Notes under the pieces: model-generated
Database searches by the model: none
What the model was told of the DNA's origin: nothing
Seen by the model: only the letters and a program-made list of their open reading frames with translations
Source of the DNA: Bacteroidales bacterium
GTDB lineage: Bacteria > Bacteroidota > Bacteroidia > Bacteroidales > F082
Length of the DNA stretch: 64,000 nucleotides
NCBI GenBank assembly: GCA_024400455.1
Contig: JAKSMU010000004.1
Coordinates: 62,001 to 126,000 of the forward strand
Direction: 5' to 3'
Part shown: positions 25,576 through 34,320 of the stretch, piece after piece
Numbering within the stretch: the first letter of the stretch is position 1
Layout: each line of letters opens with the position of its first letter
Translations under genes and position numbers: made by a program

Positions 25576-26841
25576 TTAATTATCACCCAACTCAAGCTTC
25601 ACTTCCTCCAATTTCATGTCGGAAGCCTTAAGTATGCTGACGTTGTATTTCCCGATATTGAAGGTCTCTCCTACTGTCGGGATGTCTTCGCAATAATGCA
25701 GAATCATGCCTGCCAAAGTCTCATAGTCATCGGAGACCGGAAGGTCAAGTTTATATGTTTCATTGAGATAATCAATTTCCAGCCGGGCGGAAAAAACAAA
25801 TATATCCTTGCCGATTTCCTTTTCAGTTTCCTCTTCCACATCATACTCATCATCAATTTCCCCAAAGATTTCCTCAATCACGTCTTCCATCGACACGATG
25901 CCCGAAGTGCCGCCAAATTCATCGACGACAACCGCCAGTCCCTGATGTCTCTGTATGAAATGTTTCAGAAGTCGGTCGGCGGTATAGGTTTCCGGGAAGA
26001 AATCGATAGGTCTGACCAGTCTTGATATATCCGAATCCTGTCCTGCGGTCACAGCCCTGATCACATCATTCAAATGGACATAACCCACAATATTGTCGAT
26101 ATTCTCTTCATAAACAATCAATTTTGAATGTTTCGTATCTTCAAAACGATTCTTCACGAACCCAAGCGTATCGGTAGGTTTCACAGCTTCAATTTCATTT
26201 CGCGGCCCCATGCACTCGCGCAATTTGACCGACCTGAATTCCATGGCATTCTGGAAAAGCTGAATTTCCTGCTGAACATCTTCGTTTTCTTCTTCAGGAT
26301 CGGCATATTCAGAAATGTAGTCGTTCAAATCGACAGTAGAAAACTTATAAGTCGAATCGGAGATTTTCTGACGAAGCACAAAACGGATAAGGAATTCCGA
26401 GATTCCAGTGTATACCAAAATCAGCGGATACAGCAGGCAGAAACACAAATAAGTGGGAAGTGCAAAAAATGACAGTATGGCGTTAGGATTAATACGGAAA
26501 AGCACTTTAGGCAAAAACTCGCCAACCAACAGCACCAACATGGTCGACAAAAGTGTCTGCACCAACAGCATCAGGAAATCGTTCGGAATATTAATGCTGC
26601 CGCCAATGATAGCGGACATGCTCATGCCGTAAATCACCAAGGCTATGTTATTGCCAAGCAAAAGAGAAGTGATGAACCTTGACTGATTCTTAAAGAACAA
26701 GCTTATGATTCTTGCCGAAAAGGAGTTTTTCTTCAACTCGACTTCAAGCTGCAGGCGGTTGAGGCTGCTGAACGCTATCTCCAATCCCGAGCACAATGCC
26801 GAGAAGAACAAAGTAATGGATACAATCAACCAATCGTTCAT
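25576..26841 (-). CDS. CorC/HlyC-family (CNNM-type) membrane protein with CBS pair
   Basis: A 421-residue inner-membrane protein of the hemolysin-C/CorC group. The N-terminal DUF21/CNNM domain has about four helices (start MNDWLIVSITLFFSALCSGLE; later LLMLLVQTLLSTMLVLLVGE). A CBS pair spans about residues 205-325 (LRECMGPRNEIEAVKPTDT, VVVDEFGGTSGIVSMEDVIE). The C-terminal CorC_HlyC domain ends in MKLEEVKLELGDN. Homologues are linked to Mg/Co efflux, and GldE of gliding bacteria belongs here too. It overlaps lptC by 4 bp (ATGA), consistent with one operon. Confidence 0.88.
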   Translation of the reverse strand: MNDWLIVSITLFFSALCSGLEIAFSSLNRLQLEVELKKNSFSARIISLFFKNQSRFITSLLLGNNIALVIYGMSMSAIIGGSINIPNDFLMLLVQTLLSTMLVLLVGEFLPKVLFRINPNAILSFFALPTYLCFCLLYPLILVYTGISEFLIRFVLRQKISDSTYKFSTVDLNDYISEYADPEEENEDVQQEIQLFQNAMEFRSVKLRECMGPRNEIEAVKPTDTLGFVKNRFEDTKHSKLIVYEENIDNIVGYVHLNDVIRAVTAGQDSDISRLVRPIDFFPETYTADRLLKHFIQRHQGLAVVVDEFGGTSGIVSMEDVIEEIFGEIDDEYDVEEETEKEIGKDIFVFSARLEIDYLNETYKLDLPVSDDYETLAGMILHYCEDIPTVGETFNIGKYNVSILKASDMKLEEVKLELGDN

Positions 26842-27404
26842 AATTCCTCTTCTTCAACATCTAATATGGCACGACCATTATAAATGGAATATTCCGAAAA
26901 ATCCTCTTTTGCAACCAGGCTGTCACCTTCGATTTCCTTATCAGGCGTAACAATCCTAACCTTAGAGCGCGTGTACATCATTTTCGTATCCTGATACCAG
27001 AAAAGCTTATCCGACTCCATTCTTTCGTCATTGCCATAATTCACGACGACCACATTGCCAACAGCCTCAATCATATCACCGGCATTCCGTCCATAATCCG
27101 CACTGATTTCGGAAGCAGGATGATGGTGCTTATCATAAAAAACAGCATGAAATCCCAAAGGAAATTCCATCTCACCGTTTTCCTCACCCTTCTCCAAACG
27201 CATCAGACGAGGAGCCGTAAGTTTAAGCTGAACCACACCTGAATCGCTACGGAAAAACACAACGCTATCGGCCATAACACCCGAAAGCGTATCGTCGGAT
27301 GCCAATTCCCTGACTACGGCATCGGGATTGCCACACGAAAACAACATCACAGCCACAAAGGCTGTGATGTTGCAATAAAGTGTTATCTTATGAATTCTAC
27401 TCAA
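26838..27404 (-). CDS. lptC: LPS export protein LptC
   Basis: A 188-residue bitopic or lipid-anchored periplasmic protein (N-terminal hydrophobic segment about 9-24, ending LFSCG). The LptC beta-jellyroll is visible in GVMADSVVFFRSDSG, LTAPRLMRLE, HHHPASEISADYGRNAGDMIEAVGNVVVVN and MESDKLFWYQDTKMMYT. It links the LptBFG transporter to the LptA-type bridge. It starts at the base right after the TPR gene's stop codon and overlaps the CorC-like gene by 4 bp. The order outer-membrane protein, TPR protein, LptC, CorC-like, PpiD-like is, as far as I recall, common in Bacteroidota. Confidence 0.85.
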   Translation of the reverse strand: MSRIHKITLYCNITAFVAVMLFSCGNPDAVVRELASDDTLSGVMADSVVFFRSDSGVVQLKLTAPRLMRLEKGEENGEMEFPLGFHAVFYDKHHHPASEISADYGRNAGDMIEAVGNVVVVNYGNDERMESDKLFWYQDTKMMYTRSKVRIVTPDKEIEGDSLVAKEDFSEYSIYNGRAILDVEEEEL

Positions 27405-28859
27405 TTACTTCTTTGTTCTGATGGTTGTGGTTTCACCAATCCAGCCACCGATTGAGTATGACTGACCATCCTGATAGTCGTTGAAGAAGACCGTCTCAGT
27501 AGATGGGTAGTACTGTCTGTAGGCGGCAATCATTTCACCGGCTCTCTTAGCGACAGACGGGTCAAGTTGTCTTGCCCTTTCGCACTTGTCGACAGCTGCC
27601 CAGAAGACCTCCTTGCCACCGAAGGTGCTGCTTTCGTACTGCTTTGAACTCTCGGCATAAAGCATGGCGATGATGAGGTAAGGTTCGCCAGCGGTCGGGT
27701 CGACCTGTGCAGCGCGGCGAGCGGCATCGCGACCCTTTGAAAGGTTGCCAGTATTCTGGTAGCACATGGCCAGGTTACGCAGAGCGCGGAAGACGCGGTC
27801 GTTGTTTTCAGCCTTGGTAGCCTGTTCAAAGTATGTGGCAGCTTCGCCGTACTTCTTATCCTTGAAGAGCTGGACGCCGATATTGTAGGCAGCTTCAGGG
27901 CTTGGTTCAAGAGCGTAGAGGTTCTTGGATGCATCGAGGAAGAGCTTTGAATCTGTGCAGTCCTTCTTATCAAGAACGGTGGTGATTCTCTTCAGCAGGT
28001 TGATGTCGTTCGGATTTTCGTTCATCTTAGCCGTGAACACCTTAATCAGGTCTTCGCAAGAAGCGAATGGCTGGAAGAGGTTGTCGATGTTGCTCTTCAC
28101 ACCTTTATAGTTATTGATGGACTTCTCGTTCTTTTCGAGCTGTTTGTCGAAACCAGCCACACCTTCAGCATCGCCAGCTTCTTCAGCCTCCTGCTTTGCC
28201 GTAAGCAGTTCGGTTTCGGTTTCAGCCAGTGTCTTCACGTTGGCATCAAGCACATCGGTAAGTTCCTGATACACATCGATAACTGTCATCTTATCGGCCT
28301 TGCCATTGTTGACCATATCGGCAGCAGCACGGAAATATGAATCGAGGAAACCAACCTGAATCTGGGCAATGTCAAGTTCAACAGCTTCTTTCAACACATT
28401 ATAAGCTTCTTCGTAACGGGCCGGATTATAGGTATAAATCAGGTAACCCTTCTTAGCCTTGATGTTGGCAATTTGCGAAGCGCCTGTCTTCGGGTCGTTC
28501 GGGAAGCAGATGGCTCTTGTGTCGGCAAGCATGTTCAGTGTGTCGATGTAAGCATCCTTCTGGCTTGGGTTGGTTCGGATGAAATAATCCATGATTTTTT
28601 CACCGTTGGTGTAAACGTACTGACTCATGCGAGGAGCGTTCAAGAACACATATCTCCATGCTGAGACCATTTCCATGCTGATGGCGTCTTTCGAATACTT
28701 AGCAGCTTCCCACTGCTTGAAGTATTCGCGGTAGGTCGACTGGTTTGTGACGCTAGCAACACTGTCGTTGCCATACTTAGGTGCATCGACATTCTGTGCT
28801 GAAACACTTACTGCCATTCCAAACATAACGGCCAGTAACATTACTTTTCTAGTTTTCAT
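27405..28859 (-). CDS. Secreted/periplasmic tetratricopeptide repeat protein
   Basis: A 484-residue protein with signal peptide (1-21, MAVSVSAQ). It is helical throughout, with a coiled-coil-prone charged stretch (about 215-240) and TPR motifs at about 315-420 (PSPEAAYNIGVQLFKDKKYG, NDRVFRALRNLAMCYQNTGN, PTAGEPYLIIAMLYAES). The C-terminal 60 residues form a beta-rich tail (YQDGQSYSIGGWIGE). It is a conserved envelope protein of unknown function, immediately before lptC with no gap and 93 bp after the outer-membrane protein gene. Confidence 0.82.
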   Translation of the reverse strand: MKTRKVMLLAVMFGMAVSVSAQNVDAPKYGNDSVASVTNQSTYREYFKQWEAAKYSKDAISMEMVSAWRYVFLNAPRMSQYVYTNGEKIMDYFIRTNPSQKDAYIDTLNMLADTRAICFPNDPKTGASQIANIKAKKGYLIYTYNPARYEEAYNVLKEAVELDIAQIQVGFLDSYFRAAADMVNNGKADKMTVIDVYQELTDVLDANVKTLAETETELLTAKQEAEEAGDAEGVAGFDKQLEKNEKSINNYKGVKSNIDNLFQPFASCEDLIKVFTAKMNENPNDINLLKRITTVLDKKDCTDSKLFLDASKNLYALEPSPEAAYNIGVQLFKDKKYGEAATYFEQATKAENNDRVFRALRNLAMCYQNTGNLSKGRDAARRAAQVDPTAGEPYLIIAMLYAESSKQYESSTFGGKEVFWAAVDKCERARQLDPSVAKRAGEMIAAYRQYYPSTETVFFNDYQDGQSYSIGGWIGETTTIRTKK

Positions 28860-28952
28860 CTCTCTAATCTTTTATAGTTAAACTTATTATTATTTCCTTT
28901 TTCCAATTTCCATTCAAATATCGTTCCAAACTGACTAATTGCGAGGAACACC

Positions 28953-30242
28953 TTAATTATACTTACGCTTGAGGAACCAACGCTCAAACACCGAAATGCC
29001 TACCGAGGCCTTGAAATATCTTTCTTGAATCAAGCCTTGGGCTTTCGTGCCGCATTGCCCAACTTCGAGTCCGATATTGACCTTAGACAACGACCTTGGC
29101 AAAGGCAACGAAATGCCTGCCGTGACACCAATCTTATTGATTGACTGGCCTTTTAAACTCAAATAGGTCTGTTCGTAGAATCCACCGAAACGGTATGAAG
29201 CTTTTCTGAAATAGTTTGAAACCGATGTTGATTTCGGAGAAAACTCAGCGCCAACAGCCACATTCCATGAATTCTGCAAGGAATCGTTGACACCTTCACG
29301 GGCAAATTTGCTCCATTGCGACCAATTGAAATCGGCGCCGACTGCCCAGCGGTTATTCTTTTGCAATGCAATGCCGAAACCGAATCCCTGAGGCATTGAC
29401 AAACGAGCATCTTTATTCACATTGTAACTAATCGTGTCAATCAAATATTCGGTATCGGAGTCCGAATCCACTTCAACCGAACGTATATAAGTTGTCTGAG
29501 CACCTTTCAGATCAATCTTTTGATTATAGGTAAGACCGATGCTCAAATTCAAATCCTTACCGATGTTAGCATTGTAGAGCAAACCATAATCAAACATGAA
29601 AGACTTGACCATCATGTCGATTCCACGACGAGAACTGATCATGTAAGATGAATCGGGGAATGAAAGCGTAGTCAATGTTTCATAATCGCCAAAAACATAG
29701 GTAGCATTTGCTCCCACTGACAAATTCTTACCCAAACGGAAAGCATTGCCAATGAAAGCCTGATTCAATCCGCCCGAGCCTTTAAAAGTCGTGGCATAAT
29801 TACCGATTCCTTCCTTGTTATCGTTCACAATCAGATTATAGCCGACATTACTGTATGGCTGGACGCCTAATGAGATGCGCCACCAGTCTGTAGCTCCGAA
29901 TGCTATTGCGACATAATCGAAATTGGCGTTATTTGAAGTTTCAGACATACTTGAGGTGCTGAAATCGGATGTTTTGAAATACATTCCAGCATCAAACAGA
30001 AAAGCCAATGTGTCAATCATTGCATAAGAGGCAGGATTTTCAGCATTGATAAGGCCCTTCCCATGCATTGCATTGGCGATTCCGCCCATTCCCTCGAGTC
30101 TGGCATTCATGGTTTTATTCCTTATCTGGCCAATGCCAAACATGGAGTATGGCGAATCGACATTAGCTTGCGCAAAAAGTCCCTGAACAAAAAAGACTGA
30201 AAGCACCAAAGCCAGTATTTTCTTCCGTGAATTATCACTCAT
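28953..30242 (-). CDS. Outer-membrane beta-barrel protein (FadL/OmpP1-like superfamily)
   Basis: A 429-residue protein with signal peptide (about 1-25, FVQGLFAQ) and an early conserved SPYSMFGIG segment followed by LEGMGGIANAMHGKGLINAENPAS. The latter matches the PorV/FadL-like pattern of Bacteroidota barrels. Alternating strands continue to the end (YFKASVGISVFERWFLKRKY). It is probably a transporter or assembly factor in the outer membrane and the first gene of the envelope cluster through ppiD. Specific cargo is unknown. Confidence 0.8.
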   Translation of the reverse strand: MSDNSRKKILALVLSVFFVQGLFAQANVDSPYSMFGIGQIRNKTMNARLEGMGGIANAMHGKGLINAENPASYAMIDTLAFLFDAGMYFKTSDFSTSSMSETSNNANFDYVAIAFGATDWWRISLGVQPYSNVGYNLIVNDNKEGIGNYATTFKGSGGLNQAFIGNAFRLGKNLSVGANATYVFGDYETLTTLSFPDSSYMISSRRGIDMMVKSFMFDYGLLYNANIGKDLNLSIGLTYNQKIDLKGAQTTYIRSVEVDSDSDTEYLIDTISYNVNKDARLSMPQGFGFGIALQKNNRWAVGADFNWSQWSKFAREGVNDSLQNSWNVAVGAEFSPKSTSVSNYFRKASYRFGGFYEQTYLSLKGQSINKIGVTAGISLPLPRSLSKVNIGLEVGQCGTKAQGLIQERYFKASVGISVFERWFLKRKYN

Positions 30243-30303
30243 AGCTTGTATTCTATTGGTTAGACGTTGTCTCAGTTACGGAATTCACCCGATTTTGAGC
30301 GTG

Positions 30304-30335
30304 CAAATATCCGATTTTTTAACTCGTTGAGCAAA
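30304..30335 (-). promoter_or_regulatory. Probable minus-strand promoter of the envelope operon
   Basis: The minus strand reads -33 TTTG (30335-30332), 20 bp, then GATATTTG (30311-30304), one base off the TAnnTTTG consensus, 62 bp before the ATG at 30242. Confidence 0.5.
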
Positions 30336-30435
30336 TTTTTATTGCCTTCTTTGCGAAAGAAATATTTTAATACGCTAAAAATCAACGCAAAATATTTTAT
30401 TTCAATAATTTTTTTCTTGATTTTTCATTTTTTTC

Positions 30436-30465
30436 TTTGCGGTAAAGAAAAAAGTTGTACTTTTG
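30436..30465 (+). promoter_or_regulatory. Promoter of tRNA-Phe
   Basis: -33 TTTG (30436-30439), 18 bp, then -7 TACTTTTG (30458-30465), ending 15 bp before the tRNA. Confidence 0.75.
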
Positions 30466-30480
30466 CACACGCAAAACGGA

Positions 30481-30553
30481 GGTACCGTAGCTCAGTTGGT
30501 AGAGCAATGGACTGAAAATCCATGTGTCACTGGTTCGATTCCCGTCGGTACCA
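30481..30553 (+). tRNA. tRNA-Phe (anticodon GAA)
   Basis: A 73-nt cloverleaf. The acceptor stem is GGTACCG/CGGTACC, the D arm GCTC-AGTTGGTA-GAGC, and the anticodon stem ATGGA/TCCAT with loop CTGAAAA (anticodon GAA). The T arm is ACTGG-TTCGATT-CCCGT (one mismatch) and the discriminator base is A. CCA is not encoded. It has its own promoter and a strong terminator. Confidence 0.97.
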
Positions 30554-30557
30554 CTCC

Positions 30558-30596
30558 AAAACGAAAAAGCCGAGTCTCACTCGGCTTTTTCGTTTT
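30558..30596. terminator. Bidirectional terminator shared by tRNA-Phe and the GT9 gene
   Basis: A perfect 18-bp stem has arms at 30558-30575 and 30579-30596 and a CTC loop. The stop codon of the minus-strand GT9 gene (30577-30579) starts in the loop, so the last codons of that gene are part of the stem. Confidence 0.9.
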
Positions 30597-31575
30597 TCAT
30601 CAGTTCCTTTATTTTTCCAGCAATCATGTTAGCATCCAAAGTGTTCATGCAGGCAAAATGGCCTTTCGGGCATTGTTTGTATCCCAATTTGTGACATGGA
30701 CGGCATTTCAAAGCCTTGTTTTCAACAATGCATGAGCGTTGCGGACATGTCGGCAAATACGGATACATTCCGAATTCAGGAACCGTATTGCCCCAGACTG
30801 AAACAATCGGTTTACACAAAGCAGCTGCAATATGCATCATGCCCGTATCGTTGGCCAACACCACTTCAGCATGTTTCAAGACCATTGCCGATTGTGCAAT
30901 GGAAAAACATCCGCATGTATTCAAAACACCATTCTCCAAAGCATTACAAATCAATTCACCTCGGACTGCTTCTTCCTTGCCCCCGACCAAAACCACAGGG
31001 AAATCCAAAGCACGGCAAACCTCAACCACTTTTTCGGCAGGAAGAATTTTTGTCGAATGTTGTCCACCGACAACAATTGCAATATACTTTTCAGGCAATT
31101 CAAGAGGCAAAACCATATCGTTTTCATCAAAAAAGAAATCCAAGCCATGACCATCATTTTTGACACCCAACTTTTCTACAGCTTTAAAATAGCGATCAAC
31201 GATGTGAATATCAGGTAATTTGCCTAGCTTCAGTTTCGTATAGAGAAACTTTTGAAAATCCAATTTCGGGAAAGAAGCCGATGGCTTGTGCAATGACAAT
31301 TTAACCCGAAAAGAACGGAAATTCTTATGCAGATCAACAATAAAATCATACCGCTCGGCCTTCAATTCGGGCAGCAAATCTTTCCAGGAATCCTTCAAAG
31401 CATACACCTTATTAATATATGGATTAGACGACAGCAAATTACGATTGCTGCTTTTTGTCAAGACATGAAGCTCGACATCAGGGATTTGCTGCTTTAAACA
31501 ACGGATGACTGGTGTTGTCAACACAATGTCGCCAATTGAACTAAACCTTATGAGAAGTATCTTTTTCAAAACCAC
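30577..31575 (-). CDS. Glycosyltransferase family 9 (heptosyltransferase-like)
   Basis: A 332-residue GT9 enzyme; relatives WaaC, WaaF and WaaQ add heptose to the LPS inner core. Motifs are KILLIRFSSIGDIVLTTPVI at the N-terminus, IVDLHKNFRS, VVGGQHSTKILPAEK (donor phosphate region), FPVVLVGGKEE and VVLANDTGMMHIAAALCKP in the donor domain. A Cys-rich tail CRPCHKLGYKQCPKGHFACM is shared by Bacteroidota members. It is monocistronic on the minus strand. The C-terminal residues are encoded by the terminator stem. Confidence 0.9.
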   Translation of the reverse strand: MVLKKILLIRFSSIGDIVLTTPVIRCLKQQIPDVELHVLTKSSNRNLLSSNPYINKVYALKDSWKDLLPELKAERYDFIVDLHKNFRSFRVKLSLHKPSASFPKLDFQKFLYTKLKLGKLPDIHIVDRYFKAVEKLGVKNDGHGLDFFFDENDMVLPLELPEKYIAIVVGGQHSTKILPAEKVVEVCRALDFPVVLVGGKEEAVRGELICNALENGVLNTCGCFSIAQSAMVLKHAEVVLANDTGMMHIAAALCKPIVSVWGNTVPEFGMYPYLPTCPQRSCIVENKALKCRPCHKLGYKQCPKGHFACMNTLDANMIAGKIKELMKNEKAE

Positions 31576-31589
31576 ATAATTTGAAAAGG

Positions 31590-31597
31590 CAAAAATA
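31590..31597 (-). promoter_or_regulatory. Minus-strand -7 element of the GT9 gene
   Basis: The minus strand reads TATTTTTG, 15 bp before the ATG at 31575. It forms an inverted repeat with the plus-strand -7 element at 31610. Confidence 0.6.
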
Positions 31598-31609
31598 GGA
31601 ATTTTGTCT

Positions 31610-31617
31610 TATTTTTG
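31610..31617 (+). promoter_or_regulatory. Plus-strand -7 element of the T9SS cargo gene
   Basis: TATTTTTG, 20 bp before the ATG at 31638. GGCAAAAATA (31588-31597) and TATTTTTGCC (31610-31619) are perfect inverted copies 12 bp apart. Confidence 0.6.
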
Positions 31618-31637
31618 CCATCTGAAATTTTCACAAG

Positions 31638-32723
31638 ATGAAAAAGTTATTATTATTATTATCAATTTGTATCGCAACAAGTTATGTCTATTCTGAAACT
31701 ATTTTCCAAGATGGTTTTGAATATGCCAACACCGAAGGTGAAGTCCCTTTAGGCTGGACAAGTCCTGAAAAGCAATGGATTTGCGGACAATTTGAGAATG
31801 ACCACAACCGGAAACCTCATCATGGCAATTGGTACACCTACACCGAGGAAGAAGAAGCTTGGTTATTCATGCGTGCTGACGCACTTCCTGGAATACATTA
31901 CAACCTTTCGTTTTGGACTATCAGCGACGGCCCTTTTCAAATGGAAATCCTTTATGGAAACAATCCGAATCCCGAATCCATGAGCGGGACTATTGCGCCG
32001 GCAAACGAAATCGACAGTGAAAACTATCTACAGTTCAGCGTTGAATACGATCTTTACGAAAACTACGACCTATATCTTGGTTTTCACGCCATTAGTTTAG
32101 GAGGCACGGCACTATGCATCGACGATGTGGCCATCGACCAAATGCACCAATATGATTTCATGGTGAAAGTCATGACGACCGACACATTGGATTTGGCTTA
32201 CGGCGAAAGTGCTAACTTCCGTTTTTCTGTCCTTAACACGGGTTATGATCGAGAAACATTGGTGTTGAGTTCACCATCGGAAATGTTTACCGACACACAT
32301 TGTTTCATTGACGGAGAAGCCGTAACCCGTTTCGACATTGAACCCAATGAAAACATCATCATTGATGTCACCACGACCTTGATAGACCAGGAAATCCCCT
32401 ATACTTATGCCTGGCTTGACGTGATGGTCGGCTCAACGCACAATTGCAACACCGGCATGGCGTCATTCTTTGTCAGGCCGATTCCCGGAACACAAATATC
32501 TGAAAACAAAAACCGTATCATTATTTATCCCAATCCCGCCTGCAAATCCATCAATATAGACCATGAAGAATTTGAAAACGCCATCATTTACGATGCAAAC
32601 GGCAGGCATATTCTCAGCTCACAATCCAAACACATTGATATACAAAGTCTTAAACCCGGCTTATACTCTATTGCAATAACCACTGACAAACAAACGTTTA
32701 GTCAGAATTTCTTGAAGCAATAA
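31638..32723 (+). CDS. Secreted T9SS cargo protein with choice-of-anchor-J-like domain
   Basis: A 361-residue protein. The signal peptide (about 1-19) is followed by a cleaved-adhesin/choice-of-anchor J jellyroll (about 20-175: IFQDGFEYAN, WTSPEKQWICGQF, ALCIDDVAIDQM). An Ig-like beta domain spans about 178-280, and a T9SS sorting domain starts IIIYPNPACKSINID and ends TFSQNFLKQ. Jellyroll domains of this type occur in gingipain haemagglutinin regions and similar adhesins, so binding of host or dietary glycoproteins is a reasonable guess. It precedes lnt by 12 bp, so lnt may be co-transcribed. Confidence 0.82.
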   Translation: MKKLLLLLSICIATSYVYSETIFQDGFEYANTEGEVPLGWTSPEKQWICGQFENDHNRKPHHGNWYTYTEEEEAWLFMRADALPGIHYNLSFWTISDGPFQMEILYGNNPNPESMSGTIAPANEIDSENYLQFSVEYDLYENYDLYLGFHAISLGGTALCIDDVAIDQMHQYDFMVKVMTTDTLDLAYGESANFRFSVLNTGYDRETLVLSSPSEMFTDTHCFIDGEAVTRFDIEPNENIIIDVTTTLIDQEIPYTYAWLDVMVGSTHNCNTGMASFFVRPIPGTQISENKNRIIIYPNPACKSINIDHEEFENAIIYDANGRHILSSQSKHIDIQSLKPGLYSIAITTDKQTFSQNFLKQ

Positions 32724-32735
32724 CTCTATTTTATC

Positions 32736-34316
32736 ATGAAAAACTACCAAAAAATTCTCATCGCTCTCATCAGCAGCGTTTTGCTTACAATAGCATGGCC
32801 CGTTTGGGGATTTCCCATTTTCATTTTCTTTGCATTTGTTCCTCTACTATGGATTGAACACCGCATTTCGCAAGGTGAAAAAGGCAAGCTTTTTTGGATT
32901 GCCTTCCTGACGTTTTTCGTTTGGAATGTAGCCACCACATGGTGGGTTTGGAACGCTACGCCGGCAGCCATTGCAGCTTGGATATTAAATTCGTTATTCA
33001 TGACAATCGTTTTCTGGATGTTTCACATCACAAAGAAAAGACTGTACAATAACAATTGGGGCAACTTTTTCATCATTCCTTATTGGATGGCCTTCGAACT
33101 GCTTACCTATCACTGGGTTGCGAAATGGCCCTGGCTGAATCTAGGCAACGCGTTTTCGACCTGTCATCAATGGGTGCAATGGTACGAATATACTGGCCTT
33201 TCAGGCGGAACATTATGGATTCTACTTTCAAACATACTGATTGCAAACACTTTGATTTCGCACCTTGAACAGAAAAAGAGATTACGTAACAGTTTTCTTG
33301 CCAGCAGTCTGGCTGTTGTCATTCTTCCCATTGCGTTAAGCCTTTTCATCTATCATCATTATGAAGAAAAAGGTGAAGACACCGAAGTTATTGTCGTTCA
33401 GCAGAATTGCGATCCTTGGAACGAACAGTTCGATTCGGAATTTTACCGCGAAACCTTGAAACGTAATATCGATTTGGCCGATTCGCTTATAACACCAAAC
33501 ACACGTTTCATCGTCAGTTCAGAATCGGCCATTCAAGAAGGCATTTGGTGGGACGACACCGAATCATCGTGGTCGCTGCAAGAACTTAACACTTTCATCG
33601 AAAAGCATCCTCAGACTAGCTATGTCATTGGAGCCACGACCCACGATTGGGTACCCAAAGGCATGGAAGACGATTTCCCTGCACGGCAAATCGGCAATAC
33701 CGACCATTATTTCTACACAAGGAATTCCGCAATTTTGATTGACACCACAGGCTACCAACACCGCAATAAATCGCAATTAACGCCTGGTGTGGAGGCTGTT
33801 CCCGCATGGAATTTCCTGAAAAAATCGAGCGTTACAATCGGCATTGCACGAGGCACTTTAAAAACCGACCCGACTTCGCACAACCTGAATTTTGGCGGGC
33901 ACAAAGTTGCTGCTGCCATCTGTTACGAATCTGCTTTCAGCGAATACGTCAGCACATTTGTCAAGAAAGGCGCCGACCTTATTTTCGTCATGACCAACGA
34001 TGGGTGGTGGGGCGACACGCCAGGCTACAAGCAGCATTTCGAATTCTCGAAACTCCGCGCCATCGAAAACCGCCGTTGCGTGGCACGGTCAGCCAACACC
34101 GGCCGTTCTGGATTTTTCAACCAACGCGGCGATGTGCTTCAACCCACAGCGTATTGGGAACCCGCCGTCATTCGCGAAACCTTGAAAGCAAATACCGAAA
34201 TCACTTTCTACGCAAAACATGGTGATTACCTGAGCAAAATTGCAGTCGGTGCTTCTATATTGCTTTTCATTGGTTTGATTATCAAGATTATACTCGACAG
34301 CATCAAGAAGAAATAA
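32736..34316 (+). CDS. lnt: Apolipoprotein N-acyltransferase
   Basis: A 526-residue inner-membrane enzyme that adds the third acyl chain to lipoproteins. About six N-terminal helices (residues 5-205) precede a periplasmic nitrilase domain. The catalytic triad is visible: Glu263 in SSESAIQEG, Lys345 in HRNKSQLTPG and Cys396 in AAAICYESAF. MTNDGWWGDTPG and RSANTGRSGFF are further conserved segments. A C-terminal helix (about 498-520) closes the domain. It lies 12 bp after a T9SS cargo gene and 4 bp before dus. The window encodes several lipoproteins that would be its substrates. Confidence 0.93.
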   Translation: MKNYQKILIALISSVLLTIAWPVWGFPIFIFFAFVPLLWIEHRISQGEKGKLFWIAFLTFFVWNVATTWWVWNATPAAIAAWILNSLFMTIVFWMFHITKKRLYNNNWGNFFIIPYWMAFELLTYHWVAKWPWLNLGNAFSTCHQWVQWYEYTGLSGGTLWILLSNILIANTLISHLEQKKRLRNSFLASSLAVVILPIALSLFIYHHYEEKGEDTEVIVVQQNCDPWNEQFDSEFYRETLKRNIDLADSLITPNTRFIVSSESAIQEGIWWDDTESSWSLQELNTFIEKHPQTSYVIGATTHDWVPKGMEDDFPARQIGNTDHYFYTRNSAILIDTTGYQHRNKSQLTPGVEAVPAWNFLKKSSVTIGIARGTLKTDPTSHNLNFGGHKVAAAICYESAFSEYVSTFVKKGADLIFVMTNDGWWGDTPGYKQHFEFSKLRAIENRRCVARSANTGRSGFFNQRGDVLQPTAYWEPAVIRETLKANTEITFYAKHGDYLSKIAVGASILLFIGLIIKIILDSIKKK

Positions 34317-34320
34317 TGCA

